A DNA stretch of 64,000 bases from Bacteroidia bacterium (GCA_016787705.1 JAEUTP010000019.1:49932-113931), one strand, 5' to 3'; positions 27,744-36,583 are shown, counted from the first letter of the stretch. Program-made: numbers and translations. Notes: generated from the sequence alone by a model not told the origin.

Positions 27744-28304
27744 ATGAAAAACCTTATTATTAAATTATTTATGACACCTTTTTTCTTCCTTTCTTCTTTC
27801 CTAAAAGGGCAACCCAGCAGCAGCATTCTCCAATTTACTGCCACCAGCATTGAAGGCAAACAAATAGATTTTAAAGAATTTAAGGGTAAGAAAATTATTA
27901 TAGTGAATACTGCCAGCGAATGCGGTTTAACACCCCAGTTTAAAGAGTTACAGACGCTTTATACTACTTATAAAGATTCAGGCCTTATGATAATTGGTTT
28001 CCCTACCAACGATTTTGCGCACCAGGATCCGGGCACAAACAATGAGATCCATTCGTTTTGCGAACGTAATTATGGCGTTACATTTTTAATGATGCAAAAA
28101 ATATCGGTTAAAGGTGCTGATACCCATCCAGTTTATAAATGGCTTACGCAAAAATCTCAAAACGGTGTAATGAACTCTACCGTAAAATGGAATTTTCAAA
28201 AATACCTAATTGATGAAAATGGTTTTTTAGTGAGTGTTGTTTCACCCTGGAAAAAACCTGATTGCAAGAAAATTATTAAGTGGCTTAATAAAAAACAATC
28301 TTAG
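27744..28304 (+). CDS. glutathione peroxidase-like thiol peroxidase, exported
   Basis: A 186-residue protein with an N-terminal signal or membrane segment (about 4-22) followed by the GPx fold. NTASECGLTPQFKELQTLY holds the peroxidatic cysteine (TGC codon, so not selenocysteine), FPTNDFAHQDPGTN replaces the usual FPCNQF-x-x-QEPG, and VKWNFQKYLID contains the conserved Trp-Asn. The Gln-to-Asp and Cys-to-Thr changes in the second motif are unusual; a resolving Cys is not evident there. It probably reduces peroxides with thioredoxin-like donors in the periplasm (inference). Confidence 0.85.
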   Translation: MKNLIIKLFMTPFFFLSSFLKGQPSSSILQFTATSIEGKQIDFKEFKGKKIIIVNTASECGLTPQFKELQTLYTTYKDSGLMIIGFPTNDFAHQDPGTNNEIHSFCERNYGVTFLMMQKISVKGADTHPVYKWLTQKSQNGVMNSTVKWNFQKYLIDENGFLVSVVSPWKKPDCKKIIKWLNKKQS

Positions 28305-28332
28305 TTTCATACACCGAATACTCGATTAAATA

Positions 28333-29025
28333 TTATAATGTAAGTGTATAAGCAATACCAATAATATATATACTTTCGCGATCTGAAATATTAAATTCTG
28401 ATTGTATAAGATAATAAAGGTTTACGGCATTATCTTTATTAATATTATATTCTATACCGGCCACATTCCTTATGCGGTGAAAATCATTATCGTAAGCCGG
28501 CCCATCACCTCTTGGTGAATGGATCTGGTAACGGAGCTCACAGGAAACATAGGGCGTTACCTTATCATTGACAGTATATTTAAGGTCTGTTTTAAAACGC
28601 AGAAACTGCTCAGGTAATTTTCCTTTTTTACTGGTATAAAGATCCTGCACTTCTATTTGATAACGTACACGTTCGCTTAAAGTAATTTTTTGAAGTTTCT
28701 TTTTAAATGTAAGGTCCATCATTAACCTGTGCCTGTGGCTGTAAGTTCCATCAAATCGCTTTTTTTGTATAGCACGGTATGTAGGACTAACTTTTAACCA
28801 TTTGGTTGCTTTATAATCAATGCCAACATTGGTGTAAAATAAATTAATGCGCTGGAAATTTTCGCGTAAGCGAAACTCCTGGTCAATAACAAAACTTATT
28901 CTCTTGCTTATTTTTTTTTGTACAGTAAAAGTTGACCATAAGCCAGCATCCTTTGTATCCTGGGCATGTGCAGCAATTACAAAAAATAAAAAAAAATAAA
29001 AAAATATTTTTTTACTGGCCGTCAA
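28333..29025 (-). CDS. DUF2490-family outer-membrane barrel protein
   Basis: 230 residues: signal peptide (about 1-21, ending AAHAQ) and then amphipathic strands (GLWSTFTVQKKISKRISFV, DQEFRLRENFQRINLFY, HRHRLMMDLTFKK, LRYQIHSPRG) with a C-terminal IYIIGIAYTLTL, the pattern of DUF2490 barrels. It starts with TTG directly after the TAA of the upstream lipoprotein gene, with no base between. The gene at 30323-31006 is a paralogue with the same layout. Function unknown; it is presumably coupled to the lipoprotein made from the same transcript. Confidence 0.8.
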   Translation of the reverse strand: MTASKKIFFYFFLFFVIAAHAQDTKDAGLWSTFTVQKKISKRISFVIDQEFRLRENFQRINLFYTNVGIDYKATKWLKVSPTYRAIQKKRFDGTYSHRHRLMMDLTFKKKLQKITLSERVRYQIEVQDLYTSKKGKLPEQFLRFKTDLKYTVNDKVTPYVSCELRYQIHSPRGDGPAYDNDFHRIRNVAGIEYNINKDNAVNLYYLIQSEFNISDRESIYIIGIAYTLTL

Positions 29026-29433
29026 TTAATCAATAATTACGAGATCGTCTAAAACCATTTTTTGCTTCTTCTCCGTAATCTCAACTTCGAATAAACTTTC
29101 TTTTGGAACCGACTGATATGGTTTTGTGGAATCTTTACCTAGTGCATAAACTTTGTATTTTCCTTTTCTTAAAAAATTAAATACAAATGAACCGTCGTAA
29201 GAGGTCTTTACAGTATTACCAACTTCCTGTCCATCACCATAAATTATATAAACTGTTTCACCTGCTGCATAATATTGTGAAGTTAAAACGGTAAATGTTT
29301 CTTCATAGTTCCTAACGTAGAGCTTTCCTGTAATACTCGCAAAACCGCCTTCTCCCGGGGGCTTTTTACAAGAAGCCAATTCGATTATTACCACTAAACA
29401 AAAAACAAATACTAAGTGCTTTTTTTTAAACAT
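29026..29433 (-). CDS. lipoprotein with carboxypeptidase-regulatory-like domain
   Basis: 135 residues with a lipoprotein signal (Cys 22 in ELASCKKPPGEGG) and one beta-sandwich domain: SITGKLYVRNYEE, GETVYIIYGDG, TSYDGSFVFNFLRKGKYKVYAL. The gene at 32884-33273 encodes a close paralogue (GEGGTSTIKGKIWVED..., FKYLRKGKYKIYVY). Both precede, directly or a few genes later, a DUF2490 barrel. Such domains bind or scaffold partner proteins at the cell surface (inference). First gene of a two-gene operon; the upstream region is shared with the divergent gene at 29689. Confidence 0.75.
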   Translation of the reverse strand: MFKKKHLVFVFCLVVIIELASCKKPPGEGGFASITGKLYVRNYEETFTVLTSQYYAAGETVYIIYGDGQEVGNTVKTSYDGSFVFNFLRKGKYKVYALGKDSTKPYQSVPKESLFEVEITEKKQKMVLDDLVIID

Positions 29434-29688
29434 AATTTTTATTTATAATTTTTACCTGTGCAAAAAATATATTTTATGCCGGCTAATTTTATTAGTAATT
29501 TAATTGTTATTAAATAGTTAAGATGTTAAATTGAATTGTGAATTTAAAAAAAAAAGCGACTAAAAGCAAAAATCACGTGTAATGGTGTATAATTAGGCCT
29601 ACTGGTGAAAAACTAGCTAAAAACGACTGAATATTTTTAAAAACAAAGGTGCTACATTTACCACAATCTAATCATTCATTGTTAAGTT
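29434..29688. promoter_or_regulatory. 255-bp divergent intergenic region with two short palindromes
   Basis: Very AT-rich. It contains a 10-A run, CACGTG (29574-29579) and TAGGCCTA (29594-29601) within a locally less AT-rich stretch (29560-29630), and a -7-like TACATTTA (29653-29660) before the plus-strand gene. These are candidate regulator sites only. No open frame with a credible signal was seen. Confidence 0.35.
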
Positions 29689-30357
29689 ATGCGCAACATT
29701 TTTTTAATGCTATTTTTTGTTTTAACCTTAAACTTGCAATCACAGTCGTTTTATGAACAGGTAATGGAAGTTAATATTGCTATTGCCGATTCATGTAACA
29801 ATCCTGAAATTTTAAGGCAAAGTGCTGACGCGTTTAACAGACTGTTGGTAGGCTCACCAAATGATTGGCCAATTGCTTTTCATCATACCTTATGCTTAAC
29901 AAGAATTGCCGATCTTATATTAAAAAAAGACACTGCCTCTGCCCTCTCAAATTATTTACTGGCAAAAGAAGCGTTGAAAAGAAGCGATACTTTAAATATA
30001 AAACAACAGGAAAATAAAATACTAGAAGCGTACCTTAAAATAATTGAATTACGTTTTAACAAAGAAAAAACAAGGGTAAATAATATAAAATTACTTGAAA
30101 CGGAAATAGAAGAGTTAAGAAAAGTTGCTCCATCAAACCCAAGACTATTGTCGGTTTACGGATATTATTATTTAATTTTTTATCCTTTAGATAAAAGTAA
30201 AAAACCAAAAACAATTGAATTATTGAAAGAAGCCTGCAAACATTACGCTGAGCAAAAGCCGGATGGTTATTATCCGGCCTGGGGTAAAAAATGGAATGAT
30301 GAACTTTTATTAAAAGTAAACATTAAAAACTGTGTGAATAAGTCAGGCCAAAAATAA
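29689..30357 (+). CDS. secreted TPR-like protein, hypothetical
   Basis: 222 residues with a signal peptide (about 1-19, ending LNLQSQ) and helical repeats resembling TPR units (FNRLLVGSPNDWPIAFHHTLCLTRIADLIL; LSNYLLAKEALKRSD; NPRLLSVYGYYYLIFY). The end WGKKWNDELLLK resembles small periplasmic proteins found in Bacteroidota, but I do not recognise a named family. Its last 35 bases overlap the end of the convergent barrel gene (30323), so neither gene has a terminator between them. Confidence 0.7.
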   Translation: MRNIFLMLFFVLTLNLQSQSFYEQVMEVNIAIADSCNNPEILRQSADAFNRLLVGSPNDWPIAFHHTLCLTRIADLILKKDTASALSNYLLAKEALKRSDTLNIKQQENKILEAYLKIIELRFNKEKTRVNNIKLLETEIEELRKVAPSNPRLLSVYGYYYLIFYPLDKSKKPKTIELLKEACKHYAEQKPDGYYPAWGKKWNDELLLKVNIKNCVNKSGQK

Positions 30358-31006
30358 AATCGCGCTTTGGCTGGCCTTTAAAACGATAGTGCTGCTGAAC
30401 CATAAAATAGGTTGCTATATATGATTTAGAGCTAAGATTATAATACACTTCTGCAAATGCCCTGTTACGTGCAATATTATCAAAATTTGTCTGATTATAA
30501 GATAAGTTTATCTCATCAGCCAGCATTACTTCAATACGTTTATTGATATCGTATTTCACCGAAAATTTATTCCTGTCAAAAAAAACTGGCACGGCGCCGT
30601 TTTCGCTTGAATTAACATTTTTAACCTGTCCCTGGAAAATGTTTCTGTAAGAAAACAAAAAGCTTTTAAAGCGTTTCCTAATTATAAACCCTGTATAAGC
30701 CTGCTGCCTGTCCCCATAAAGTCCTTCCACATTTTTTTTAAAGCCATATACATAACCGCCAACCAACCTAAAGTGTTTATTTAATTTATAGGTCAGCTCA
30801 ATGTTTCCGTTTAATTGGCTGTATTCAGATATATTATTCTCAAACCTGTTTTGCATAGTAAACTGCGCGTTGAGTTTTTTAGTGATATTTTTATCCACCT
30901 TCAGATACAACCAAAACCCTGCATCATCATCATAATACTGTGCATTAATTATTACCGGAAAAATTCCTAAACACAATAAAAAAATATAAAAGCAAAATGA
31001 GCGCAT
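30323..31006 (-). CDS. DUF2490-like outer-membrane barrel protein, paralogue of 28333-29025
   Basis: 227 residues: signal peptide (about 1-22, ending INAQ), then GFWLYLKVDKNITKKLNAQFTMQNRFENN and repeated amphipathic strands, ending RDFIFGLTYSHSF with a C-terminal Phe as in outer-membrane proteins. Layout and length match the 28333-29025 gene. It is the last gene of the CotH/VTC/DUF4956 run, its ATG overlapping the DUF4956 stop as TAATG. The pair lipoprotein plus barrel therefore occurs twice within 5 kb. Confidence 0.75.
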   Translation of the reverse strand: MRSFCFYIFLLCLGIFPVIINAQYYDDDAGFWLYLKVDKNITKKLNAQFTMQNRFENNISEYSQLNGNIELTYKLNKHFRLVGGYVYGFKKNVEGLYGDRQQAYTGFIIRKRFKSFLFSYRNIFQGQVKNVNSSENGAVPVFFDRNKFSVKYDINKRIEVMLADEINLSYNQTNFDNIARNRAFAEVYYNLSSKSYIATYFMVQQHYRFKGQPKRDFIFGLTYSHSF

Positions 31007-31656
31007 TAAATTTTTTCTTCGTAATAATAAATCTTTATTTGTGCGGCATCTTTTAAAAAGTCGATCTTGCCAATAGAAATACGGTGTACATTAAGACCAG
31101 TGCGCTGTTTAATATCTTCAATTAATTCGGCATGACGCTCTTTTTTTATCAATTCAATATTTTCATAATTAACAATTTGAACCGCTTCTTTTTTAAAGAA
31201 TAAATTCGTTTCAAAAATAAAAGCAACACCAATTATTACAAGATTAATAAGGCCTAAAAACAAATATTCGTAACCATCGCTGGTGTCTTTTATCTTGGTA
31301 ACAGCAGCTATTAAACCTATGGCTATTACCAAAAACAAATAGCTCATATCTTTAATACTTATATCTTCGGTACGGTAACGTAACATACTAAATACAGCAA
31401 ACAAACCAAAGGCCGCCCCCATGCTTAATTCGACTTTATTCAACAAAAAACATATTAAAAAGATAACTACATTAAAAATAAAAAAGGTAAAGAAAAGATC
31501 GCTGCGTTTGTAAACGCGGTAATACACCAAACGGATCAAAATAAATACCGAAACGATATCTATTAAAAACCTGAATGAGAATTTACTCAGTATTTTTACC
31601 AACTCTGCTGTGCTGTTATCAACCGCAACGTCTGTAGATATTTGTAATAGTGTCAT
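31006..31656 (-). CDS. DUF4956 membrane protein
   Basis: About 216 residues with four transmembrane helices (near 30-50, 57-78, 84-105 and 113-135) and a soluble C-terminal domain. Motifs AAFGLFAVFSMLRYRTEDISIKDMSYLF and VIAIGLIAAV are characteristic of DUF4956. In other bacteria DUF4956 genes are found beside VTC-type polyphosphate polymerase and CotH genes, as here. Function unproven; a membrane partner of the polymerase is plausible (inference). The ATG at 31656 is preferred to TTG 31662. It overlaps the end of the VTC gene by 38 bases, implying coupled translation. Confidence 0.85.
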   Translation of the reverse strand: MTLLQISTDVAVDNSTAELVKILSKFSFRFLIDIVSVFILIRLVYYRVYKRSDLFFTFFIFNVVIFLICFLLNKVELSMGAAFGLFAVFSMLRYRTEDISIKDMSYLFLVIAIGLIAAVTKIKDTSDGYEYLFLGLINLVIIGVAFIFETNLFFKKEAVQIVNYENIELIKKERHAELIEDIKQRTGLNVHRISIGKIDFLKDAAQIKIYYYEEKI

Positions 31657-32401
31657 AATCAATGATGTGTTTTAATGCCAGTAATTTTTCTTTAAAATTA
31701 TTTTTCTTTGCTCCATCGTGCATAAAAGCAATAGCAAAACAATATTTGCTTATTGACCCTTCACGCACTCTTAATTTTTTCATTGTTTTAATAAATGGCG
31801 ACGGTTTCTTTTTTTCCTGTTTTACCTCTGCAATTACAAGATTATCCAAAACCGTACTTTGATCATCTTTTTTAAACTCAAGGTTTATATCAATAGTCAA
31901 TCGTTCTGCACTTTGCTTATTTACAAGGGTGATACGACTATAATTTACCCAAACAATAGGCACAAGTGTATTGGGATCGAATGGTAACTCACCGGATAAA
32001 AAGTTGTGCGACTTTTCATTAAAAACAGCCGCAGCCTCTTTTTCTTTAATTCTTTCTTTAATGGTACGACCTTTATTATTCTTAAATTTTACCTCCAGGT
32101 AACCAAGGTTAGAATCAACATAAGTGCGATGCCTGATCTTATACCTGTTCAATTCGCCATTATGATGTTTGTTGTAAAGCATCAGTCCGCTTGTATCGTA
32201 ATATAATGTCTTATAGCTACTCATCACTTTCGACTCAATGTGCAAGCATTTGTAAAATGGTTCTATAGCCTTTAAAATCTCAGGCAACAACTCCATTTTA
32301 AAGGTAAATTTGGTATCAGTTCTATCCATTAGCTTAACCCCATCCATTTCTTTTAAAGTAATGGCGGTAAATGAATTTAATATGTCGTTAACTGTTTGCA
32401 A
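31619..32401 (-). CDS. VTC-domain (polyphosphate polymerase-like) protein
   Basis: 260 residues of the triphosphate-tunnel fold found in eukaryotic VTC4, which makes polyphosphate from ATP. Tunnel residues are visible: RTDTKF near residue 27, YYDT, RYKIRHRTY near 86-94, YLEVKFK, KERI, an LTIDINLEF strand, VIAEVKQE and SKYC near the end, which supply the Arg/Lys pairs and Glu ligands. No SPX domain is present, as usual in bacteria. It starts with TTG one base after the upstream stop and overlaps DUF4956, so the two proteins are probably made together. Activity is inferred from the fold. Confidence 0.85.
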   Translation of the reverse strand: MQTVNDILNSFTAITLKEMDGVKLMDRTDTKFTFKMELLPEILKAIEPFYKCLHIESKVMSSYKTLYYDTSGLMLYNKHHNGELNRYKIRHRTYVDSNLGYLEVKFKNNKGRTIKERIKEKEAAAVFNEKSHNFLSGELPFDPNTLVPIVWVNYSRITLVNKQSAERLTIDINLEFKKDDQSTVLDNLVIAEVKQEKKKPSPFIKTMKKLRVREGSISKYCFAIAFMHDGAKKNNFKEKLLALKHIIDYDTITNIYRRCG

Positions 32402-32402
32402 A

Positions 32403-32879
32403 TTATTTATAACCGTAAGTGTATTTTTTTGAGGTTACTAAATTATTGTTGCCATCGTAAGTTTTACGTTCGGTTTTTAAACCTTTGGCATCATAAGTAT
32501 AAACATTTTTTTTTAATTGTTTGCCATTAGCATCACTTATCAATTCTTCTGTTTTCTCTTTTAAAGAGTTATATTTATAAGTGCGTTTTTCTTTTAAGGC
32601 ATTTTTTTCATCGTATTCCAATTCTTCAATCACATCATCATCGCCATTGTATTTATATTTGGTAGTTGATTTTAAAAGCCCTTCTTTATCGTAATTTATT
32701 TCTTCAATCATTAAACCGCTTGAATTATATGTAGCTTTAGAATCAGTAATAGTTTTGGCGCCATGCGTTTCAACTGAGGTAATGGTTTTAATACCCAGCT
32801 TTTTTATTTCTTTCTTTTTTTGTGCAAAAGAAAGAGTGGTTAAAAATGATAATATAAAAACAATGAGTAATTTTTGCAT
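32403..32879 (-). CDS. secreted YD-like repeat protein
   Basis: 158 residues: signal peptide (about 1-19, LTTLSFAQ) and five or six repeats of about 22 residues with the pattern Y-N/D-x-x-G/N-L-x-x-E/K (for example INYDKEGLLKSTTKYKYNGDDD, ELEYDEKNALKEKRTYKYN, YTYDAKGLKTERKTYDGNNN). This is the short RHS/YD- or MORN-like hairpin pattern seen in many small exported Bacteroidota proteins. It has no toxin domain. It sits between the lipoprotein and VTC genes with gaps of 4 and 1 bases, so it belongs to the same operon. Confidence 0.7.
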   Translation of the reverse strand: MQKLLIVFILSFLTTLSFAQKKKEIKKLGIKTITSVETHGAKTITDSKATYNSSGLMIEEINYDKEGLLKSTTKYKYNGDDDVIEELEYDEKNALKEKRTYKYNSLKEKTEELISDANGKQLKKNVYTYDAKGLKTERKTYDGNNNLVTSKKYTYGYK

Positions 32880-32883
32880 ATTC

Positions 32884-33273
32884 TTAATTATAAATAGTTA
32901 TTTGTTCAATTTCTTTAGTTTGCTTTTTAGCTGTTATTTCAACTTCTTTTATGATGGAAATATCGCCCGATTTAGACTGTAATGTATTATCTTTTGAATA
33001 TACATAGATCTTATATTTTCCTTTACGTAGGTATTTAAATTCAAATTCGCCATTGTAATTAGCTTTTGTTTTTTCGCTATAACTTACAGCATCGCCGTAT
33101 AAAATGTAAACATCTTCATCATATCCTGCATATTCACCATTTTTAATGGTAAAAGCGTTATTCCAGTCTTCGACCCATATTTTACCTTTTATAGTTGATG
33201 TACCACCCTCTCCGGCTTCTTTTTTACAAGAGAATAAAGTTACAATAAACAAAACAAAAAAACCTAATTTCAT
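32884..33273 (-). CDS. lipoprotein with carboxypeptidase-regulatory-like domain, paralogue of 29026-29433
   Basis: About 129 residues. Lipoprotein signal MKLGFFVLFIVTLFSCKKE (Cys 17), then GEGGTSTIKGKIWVED, DVYILYGDAVSYSEKTKANYNGEFEFKYLRKGKYKIYVY and a Lys/Glu-rich end. Alignment by eye with the 29026-29433 product shows the same GEGG..I.GK, VYI.YGD and F.FLRKGKYK blocks, so they arose by duplication. ATG 33273 gives the standard signal; an upstream ATG at 33294 is also possible. It lies between the CotH gene and the YD-repeat gene. Confidence 0.75.
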   Translation of the reverse strand: MKLGFFVLFIVTLFSCKKEAGEGGTSTIKGKIWVEDWNNAFTIKNGEYAGYDEDVYILYGDAVSYSEKTKANYNGEFEFKYLRKGKYKIYVYSKDNTLQSKSGDISIIKEVEITAKKQTKEIEQITIYN

Positions 33274-33308
33274 TATATTCTTAACGTACAACATCCTTAT
33301 ATATTTAT

Positions 33309-35570
33309 TTAGTTAGTTATTATTATTTTTTTAGTTGAATTATTACATTTTACAAGGTATAAACCGCTTTGCCACCCATTTACTGGTACCGTTAAAGTGC
33401 TTTCAAAAGTATTTTTATAAACAACTTGCCCCAGTGTATTTGTGATCTCAATATTTTGTTTTGTATAGGACTGTGTTCTTAAATTAAAATAACTATTGGC
33501 GGGGTTTGGATACATCATAAAATCAGATGAATCATAACTATACTCGTTAACACCAACAGCACAATTAGACAAAGCATAGGATGGATATTGCAGAAATGTA
33601 AAATTACCAATGCCATCAGGACAACGACCAACAGATACATCAGAAGTTTGGTTACCAAACGAAACACTGTCCAAAACTGACCTTAAACCATTACTTAAAA
33701 TGATCCTGTCGCCATCTTCATTCAATTTAAAGGGCGCGTGCAATTGATTGCCTGTTAAACTAACATTATCTGCCCAAACAATTAAAAAACCATTTGGTTG
33801 TATTACGGTATTATTGGGGAATGCAAATTTTGCTTTGTCTTTATTCTCGTCGCTTAAATAATAATTACTAAGGCTCAAAGGTGTGTTGGTAGTATTATGC
33901 AATTCTATCCAATCTTCCAGTAAATTAAATTCATTTTTTACATCATCGTTATTTTTCGATAAAAATTCATTTATAACAATTTGTCCGGGTAATGGATTTT
34001 GAAGGATTTTTAATTCATGAAATTCATGTTCTGCCCTTTCAGGTGAAAAAATTCCGGCATTGGCATTTTCGGCGTAAACATAATATTGTAATTGATTGCC
34101 AGACATGGCAATACTTGTTCCGTATACATTATCACCGGCAGTACCATCGCTATGCGCACCATCATCATACATTAAAATGCGTTTAAACTTATCTGCTAAA
34201 GAAAAACGATACCCAAAGTAAACTGTACTTGCATTTGCAACATTACTTGTAAATGTTAATGCTGTATTTAAAACAGGGCTTGCACTATTATTTACAGCTG
34301 TAATTGTTGGTGTTGTAACCGTAAAATCCGCTGTAGATTGTAGATAAGAAATTCTGCCGCTCATTAAAGTTTGTATGCCGGGTACTGAATAACTGCCAAC
34401 AGAATAATTTGTGTTTAAAGCATTTTGAAATTGCGTGTAAGTAAAAAACTTACGTGTATCACTTAATACGGCTGTATCTACCAATGCTTTTAGCTGGTTA
34501 TAGTCTGTAATATAATTATTGCTTACAAACACTTCATTTAACATGGTGCGTGTATGAGCAACCAACATGCGCTTATATAATGGGTTATTATAAATTGCTT
34601 TTATTAAGGGCCAATATACATCGCTTGAATGAATACTAACCGGTAGGTTTTGCATGTTAGGAATTGTAAGGCTGGCAAGACTTGAATTTGAATTTCCTAA
34701 AAAAGGAAATCCGCCAAAACTCATATTAAGATCCCACACAATTGGATTGTAATGCTTTGTACGATCTTTATACAAATAAAAATTCTGGCAAAAAGCTCCG
34801 CTGTAACTATCAAGATTTATTAAAACATTATTAAATGCCAGCATCCATATAGCCCTATCAACATCCATTACATTTTCTATCGTATTTGGATGATTGGTAA
34901 CCGAATCGCAAAGTATTTCCAGTTGTTTCCAGCCATAATCAGATTTTATTTCGTAAAAATTAAAATAGGCGCTGCTATCACCATTTAACTGTTTTAAATT
35001 ACATTTTGTATTTGATGACGGAGTTATACTTGGATTGCCTTTTATAAAAGTTCCGTCCTGTGAAAAAAAATGATTGCCGCAAAATGCTTTATTAATAGAT
35101 TCGGTATTTGAATAAACACCCATATAAGTATTGTTAATGTATACCTGCGCAAAATTTGCATCAGGGCAATGCATATAATCTTTAAGAATCTTGTAAGCCA
35201 ACACCTCTCGCAGCATAGATGGATCCTGGTAACAATTGCTTAATTTAATATCCTGATATCCCTGGTGATTTTGATCTTTATAAGCGTCCAACTCAATGTG
35301 TATTGGATTTTTTAAGCGGGTTGAGTCGTAAGAACTATTGCCTTTATACCTTACACCTATACTATCGTATTGAATACCGTTGATCTTCACCCACTGAGCC
35401 ATTACGTAGCCTTCTTTTCCCAACTTGGCTGTATCCAACATATAATCCCATTTAGGATCATTAAAATGCAACTCTATTTTTTGAATAGCGTTTGTATTAT
35501 AAAAAGATTGCCCATAACTTTTAAAATTTAAAAGTATGAGCAACCCTAATAATTTAAAGTACCTGAGCAT
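33309..35570 (-). CDS. T9SS-secreted CotH kinase with lamin-tail domain
   Basis: 753 residues. Signal peptide (about 1-20). The CotH domain (about 25-330) is related to spore-coat kinase CotH, which phosphorylates coat proteins on Ser; VRYKGNSSYD, NFAQVYINNTYMGVYSNTESI, NVLINLDSYSG and NPIVWDLNMSFGG hold the likely catalytic Asp and metal Asp. A lamin-tail beta domain follows (about 525-640, GQIVINEFLSKNNDD...EDWIELHNTTNTPLSLSNYYLSD), then a C-terminal T9SS sorting domain (about 680-753, MYPNPANSYFNL...GWQSGLYLVKC). The product should be exported and anchored or released at the surface. Neighbours encode a polyphosphate polymerase-like protein and DUF4956. Confidence 0.88.
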   Translation of the reverse strand: MLRYFKLLGLLILLNFKSYGQSFYNTNAIQKIELHFNDPKWDYMLDTAKLGKEGYVMAQWVKINGIQYDSIGVRYKGNSSYDSTRLKNPIHIELDAYKDQNHQGYQDIKLSNCYQDPSMLREVLAYKILKDYMHCPDANFAQVYINNTYMGVYSNTESINKAFCGNHFFSQDGTFIKGNPSITPSSNTKCNLKQLNGDSSAYFNFYEIKSDYGWKQLEILCDSVTNHPNTIENVMDVDRAIWMLAFNNVLINLDSYSGAFCQNFYLYKDRTKHYNPIVWDLNMSFGGFPFLGNSNSSLASLTIPNMQNLPVSIHSSDVYWPLIKAIYNNPLYKRMLVAHTRTMLNEVFVSNNYITDYNQLKALVDTAVLSDTRKFFTYTQFQNALNTNYSVGSYSVPGIQTLMSGRISYLQSTADFTVTTPTITAVNNSASPVLNTALTFTSNVANASTVYFGYRFSLADKFKRILMYDDGAHSDGTAGDNVYGTSIAMSGNQLQYYVYAENANAGIFSPERAEHEFHELKILQNPLPGQIVINEFLSKNNDDVKNEFNLLEDWIELHNTTNTPLSLSNYYLSDENKDKAKFAFPNNTVIQPNGFLIVWADNVSLTGNQLHAPFKLNEDGDRIILSNGLRSVLDSVSFGNQTSDVSVGRCPDGIGNFTFLQYPSYALSNCAVGVNEYSYDSSDFMMYPNPANSYFNLRTQSYTKQNIEITNTLGQVVYKNTFESTLTVPVNGWQSGLYLVKCNNSTKKIIITN

Positions 35571-35577
35571 TTTTAAT

Positions 35578-36579
35578 TTAGTCTACTACTAATTTTTGTA
35601 TTGTAGTTTGGTTGTTTTTACCAACTAAACGAACAAAATAAATTCCTGCATTAAGATCCTGAATATTTAATTGAGTTGTTTCAGTTTCAACATTCTTAAC
35701 CAGCATTACCTGTTTTCCTTTTGCATCAAATACCACGATGGCATAAATACCCTTTATTTTTGAGTTTAGTGTAACTACATTTTTTGCAGGATTTGGATAC
35801 ATTTTTAAAGATAAAGCCGATGAGGAATTTTCTTTAACACCAACACCTAAGGCACAAACAGCGCAGCTTGAAAAGCATATCTCCGGCATTACAGTATCTT
35901 TTGTTACAATAATAGATCTATTACCTGAGGTAGCACAGCTGCCCGGAACAGTTTCGGAATTACCGATTGTATTGCCGTTATAAAATTTAAACTGGTAAGT
36001 ACCATTTGTAACATAATTAATGATCTCATAAACATCATTACCAAAACTATACATAAAAACAGTTGCAGGATTAAAGTTTTGGTAACTCGCCCCAACATGC
36101 GTGCCGTTAGCAGAAACCGGTAAAACCCCACTCATATCTACTTTATAGCGAATTAGTGATTTTCCGAACGGTGCATTACCGCCAAACATAATAGCTCCAA
36201 CAAATGTGGTATCATTTGCCAATGAATCAACATATAACCAACGGTTATCATTAAAATTATAGCCAACACGCGCTTCTTCCGGCACAAATTCTGCCTCGTA
36301 AGTTTGATTGCCATTTACAAATTTATATTCATATTTATTAAATGCAGGAATATTAACGATGATGCTATAAATGGTTGAAGAACCTTCTTGTGTTAATGAG
36401 GTTGTTCCTGGATCCCAATCTGAAGTACCAAATCCGGCTATTACCTGGAAATCACCAATTACATGTATACCATTTGGACTAATAGTATTAGTACCCATAT
36501 TAACTGCAAACTTTACTTTTTTTGCAAACACACCCGACGAGATACAAAGGATAATAAGAAGACTTAATAATTTTTTCAT
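35578..36579 (-). CDS. T9SS-secreted beta-sandwich protein
   Basis: 333 residues: signal peptide (about 1-19, SSGVFA), two beta-sandwich units (about 20-125 and 140-225) with KYEYKFVNGNQTYEAEF and TYQFKFYNGNTIG. These resemble the starch-binding/E-set modules that report V-x-G-x-F..W patterns (VIGDFQVIAGFGTSDWDPG). A Cys-rich linker (CFSSCAVCALG) and a T9SS sorting domain (about 258-333, MYPNPAKNVVTLNS...NAGIYFVRLVGKN) follow. It has no enzyme motif; carbohydrate or surface binding is a guess. Seven bases separate it from CotH. Confidence 0.75.
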   Translation of the reverse strand: MKKLLSLLIILCISSGVFAKKVKFAVNMGTNTISPNGIHVIGDFQVIAGFGTSDWDPGTTSLTQEGSSTIYSIIVNIPAFNKYEYKFVNGNQTYEAEFVPEEARVGYNFNDNRWLYVDSLANDTTFVGAIMFGGNAPFGKSLIRYKVDMSGVLPVSANGTHVGASYQNFNPATVFMYSFGNDVYEIINYVTNGTYQFKFYNGNTIGNSETVPGSCATSGNRSIIVTKDTVMPEICFSSCAVCALGVGVKENSSSALSLKMYPNPAKNVVTLNSKIKGIYAIVVFDAKGKQVMLVKNVETETTQLNIQDLNAGIYFVRLVGKNNQTTIQKLVVD

Positions 36580-36583
36580 GCTA

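Noticed and set aside
27744..28304. Selenocysteine-containing glutathione peroxidase
   Set aside because: The active-site codon is TGC (Cys), not TGA.
32403..32879. RHS-type toxin
   Set aside because: It has only short YD-like repeats, no RHS core, no toxin domain and no immunity gene beside it; it fits a small exported repeat protein.
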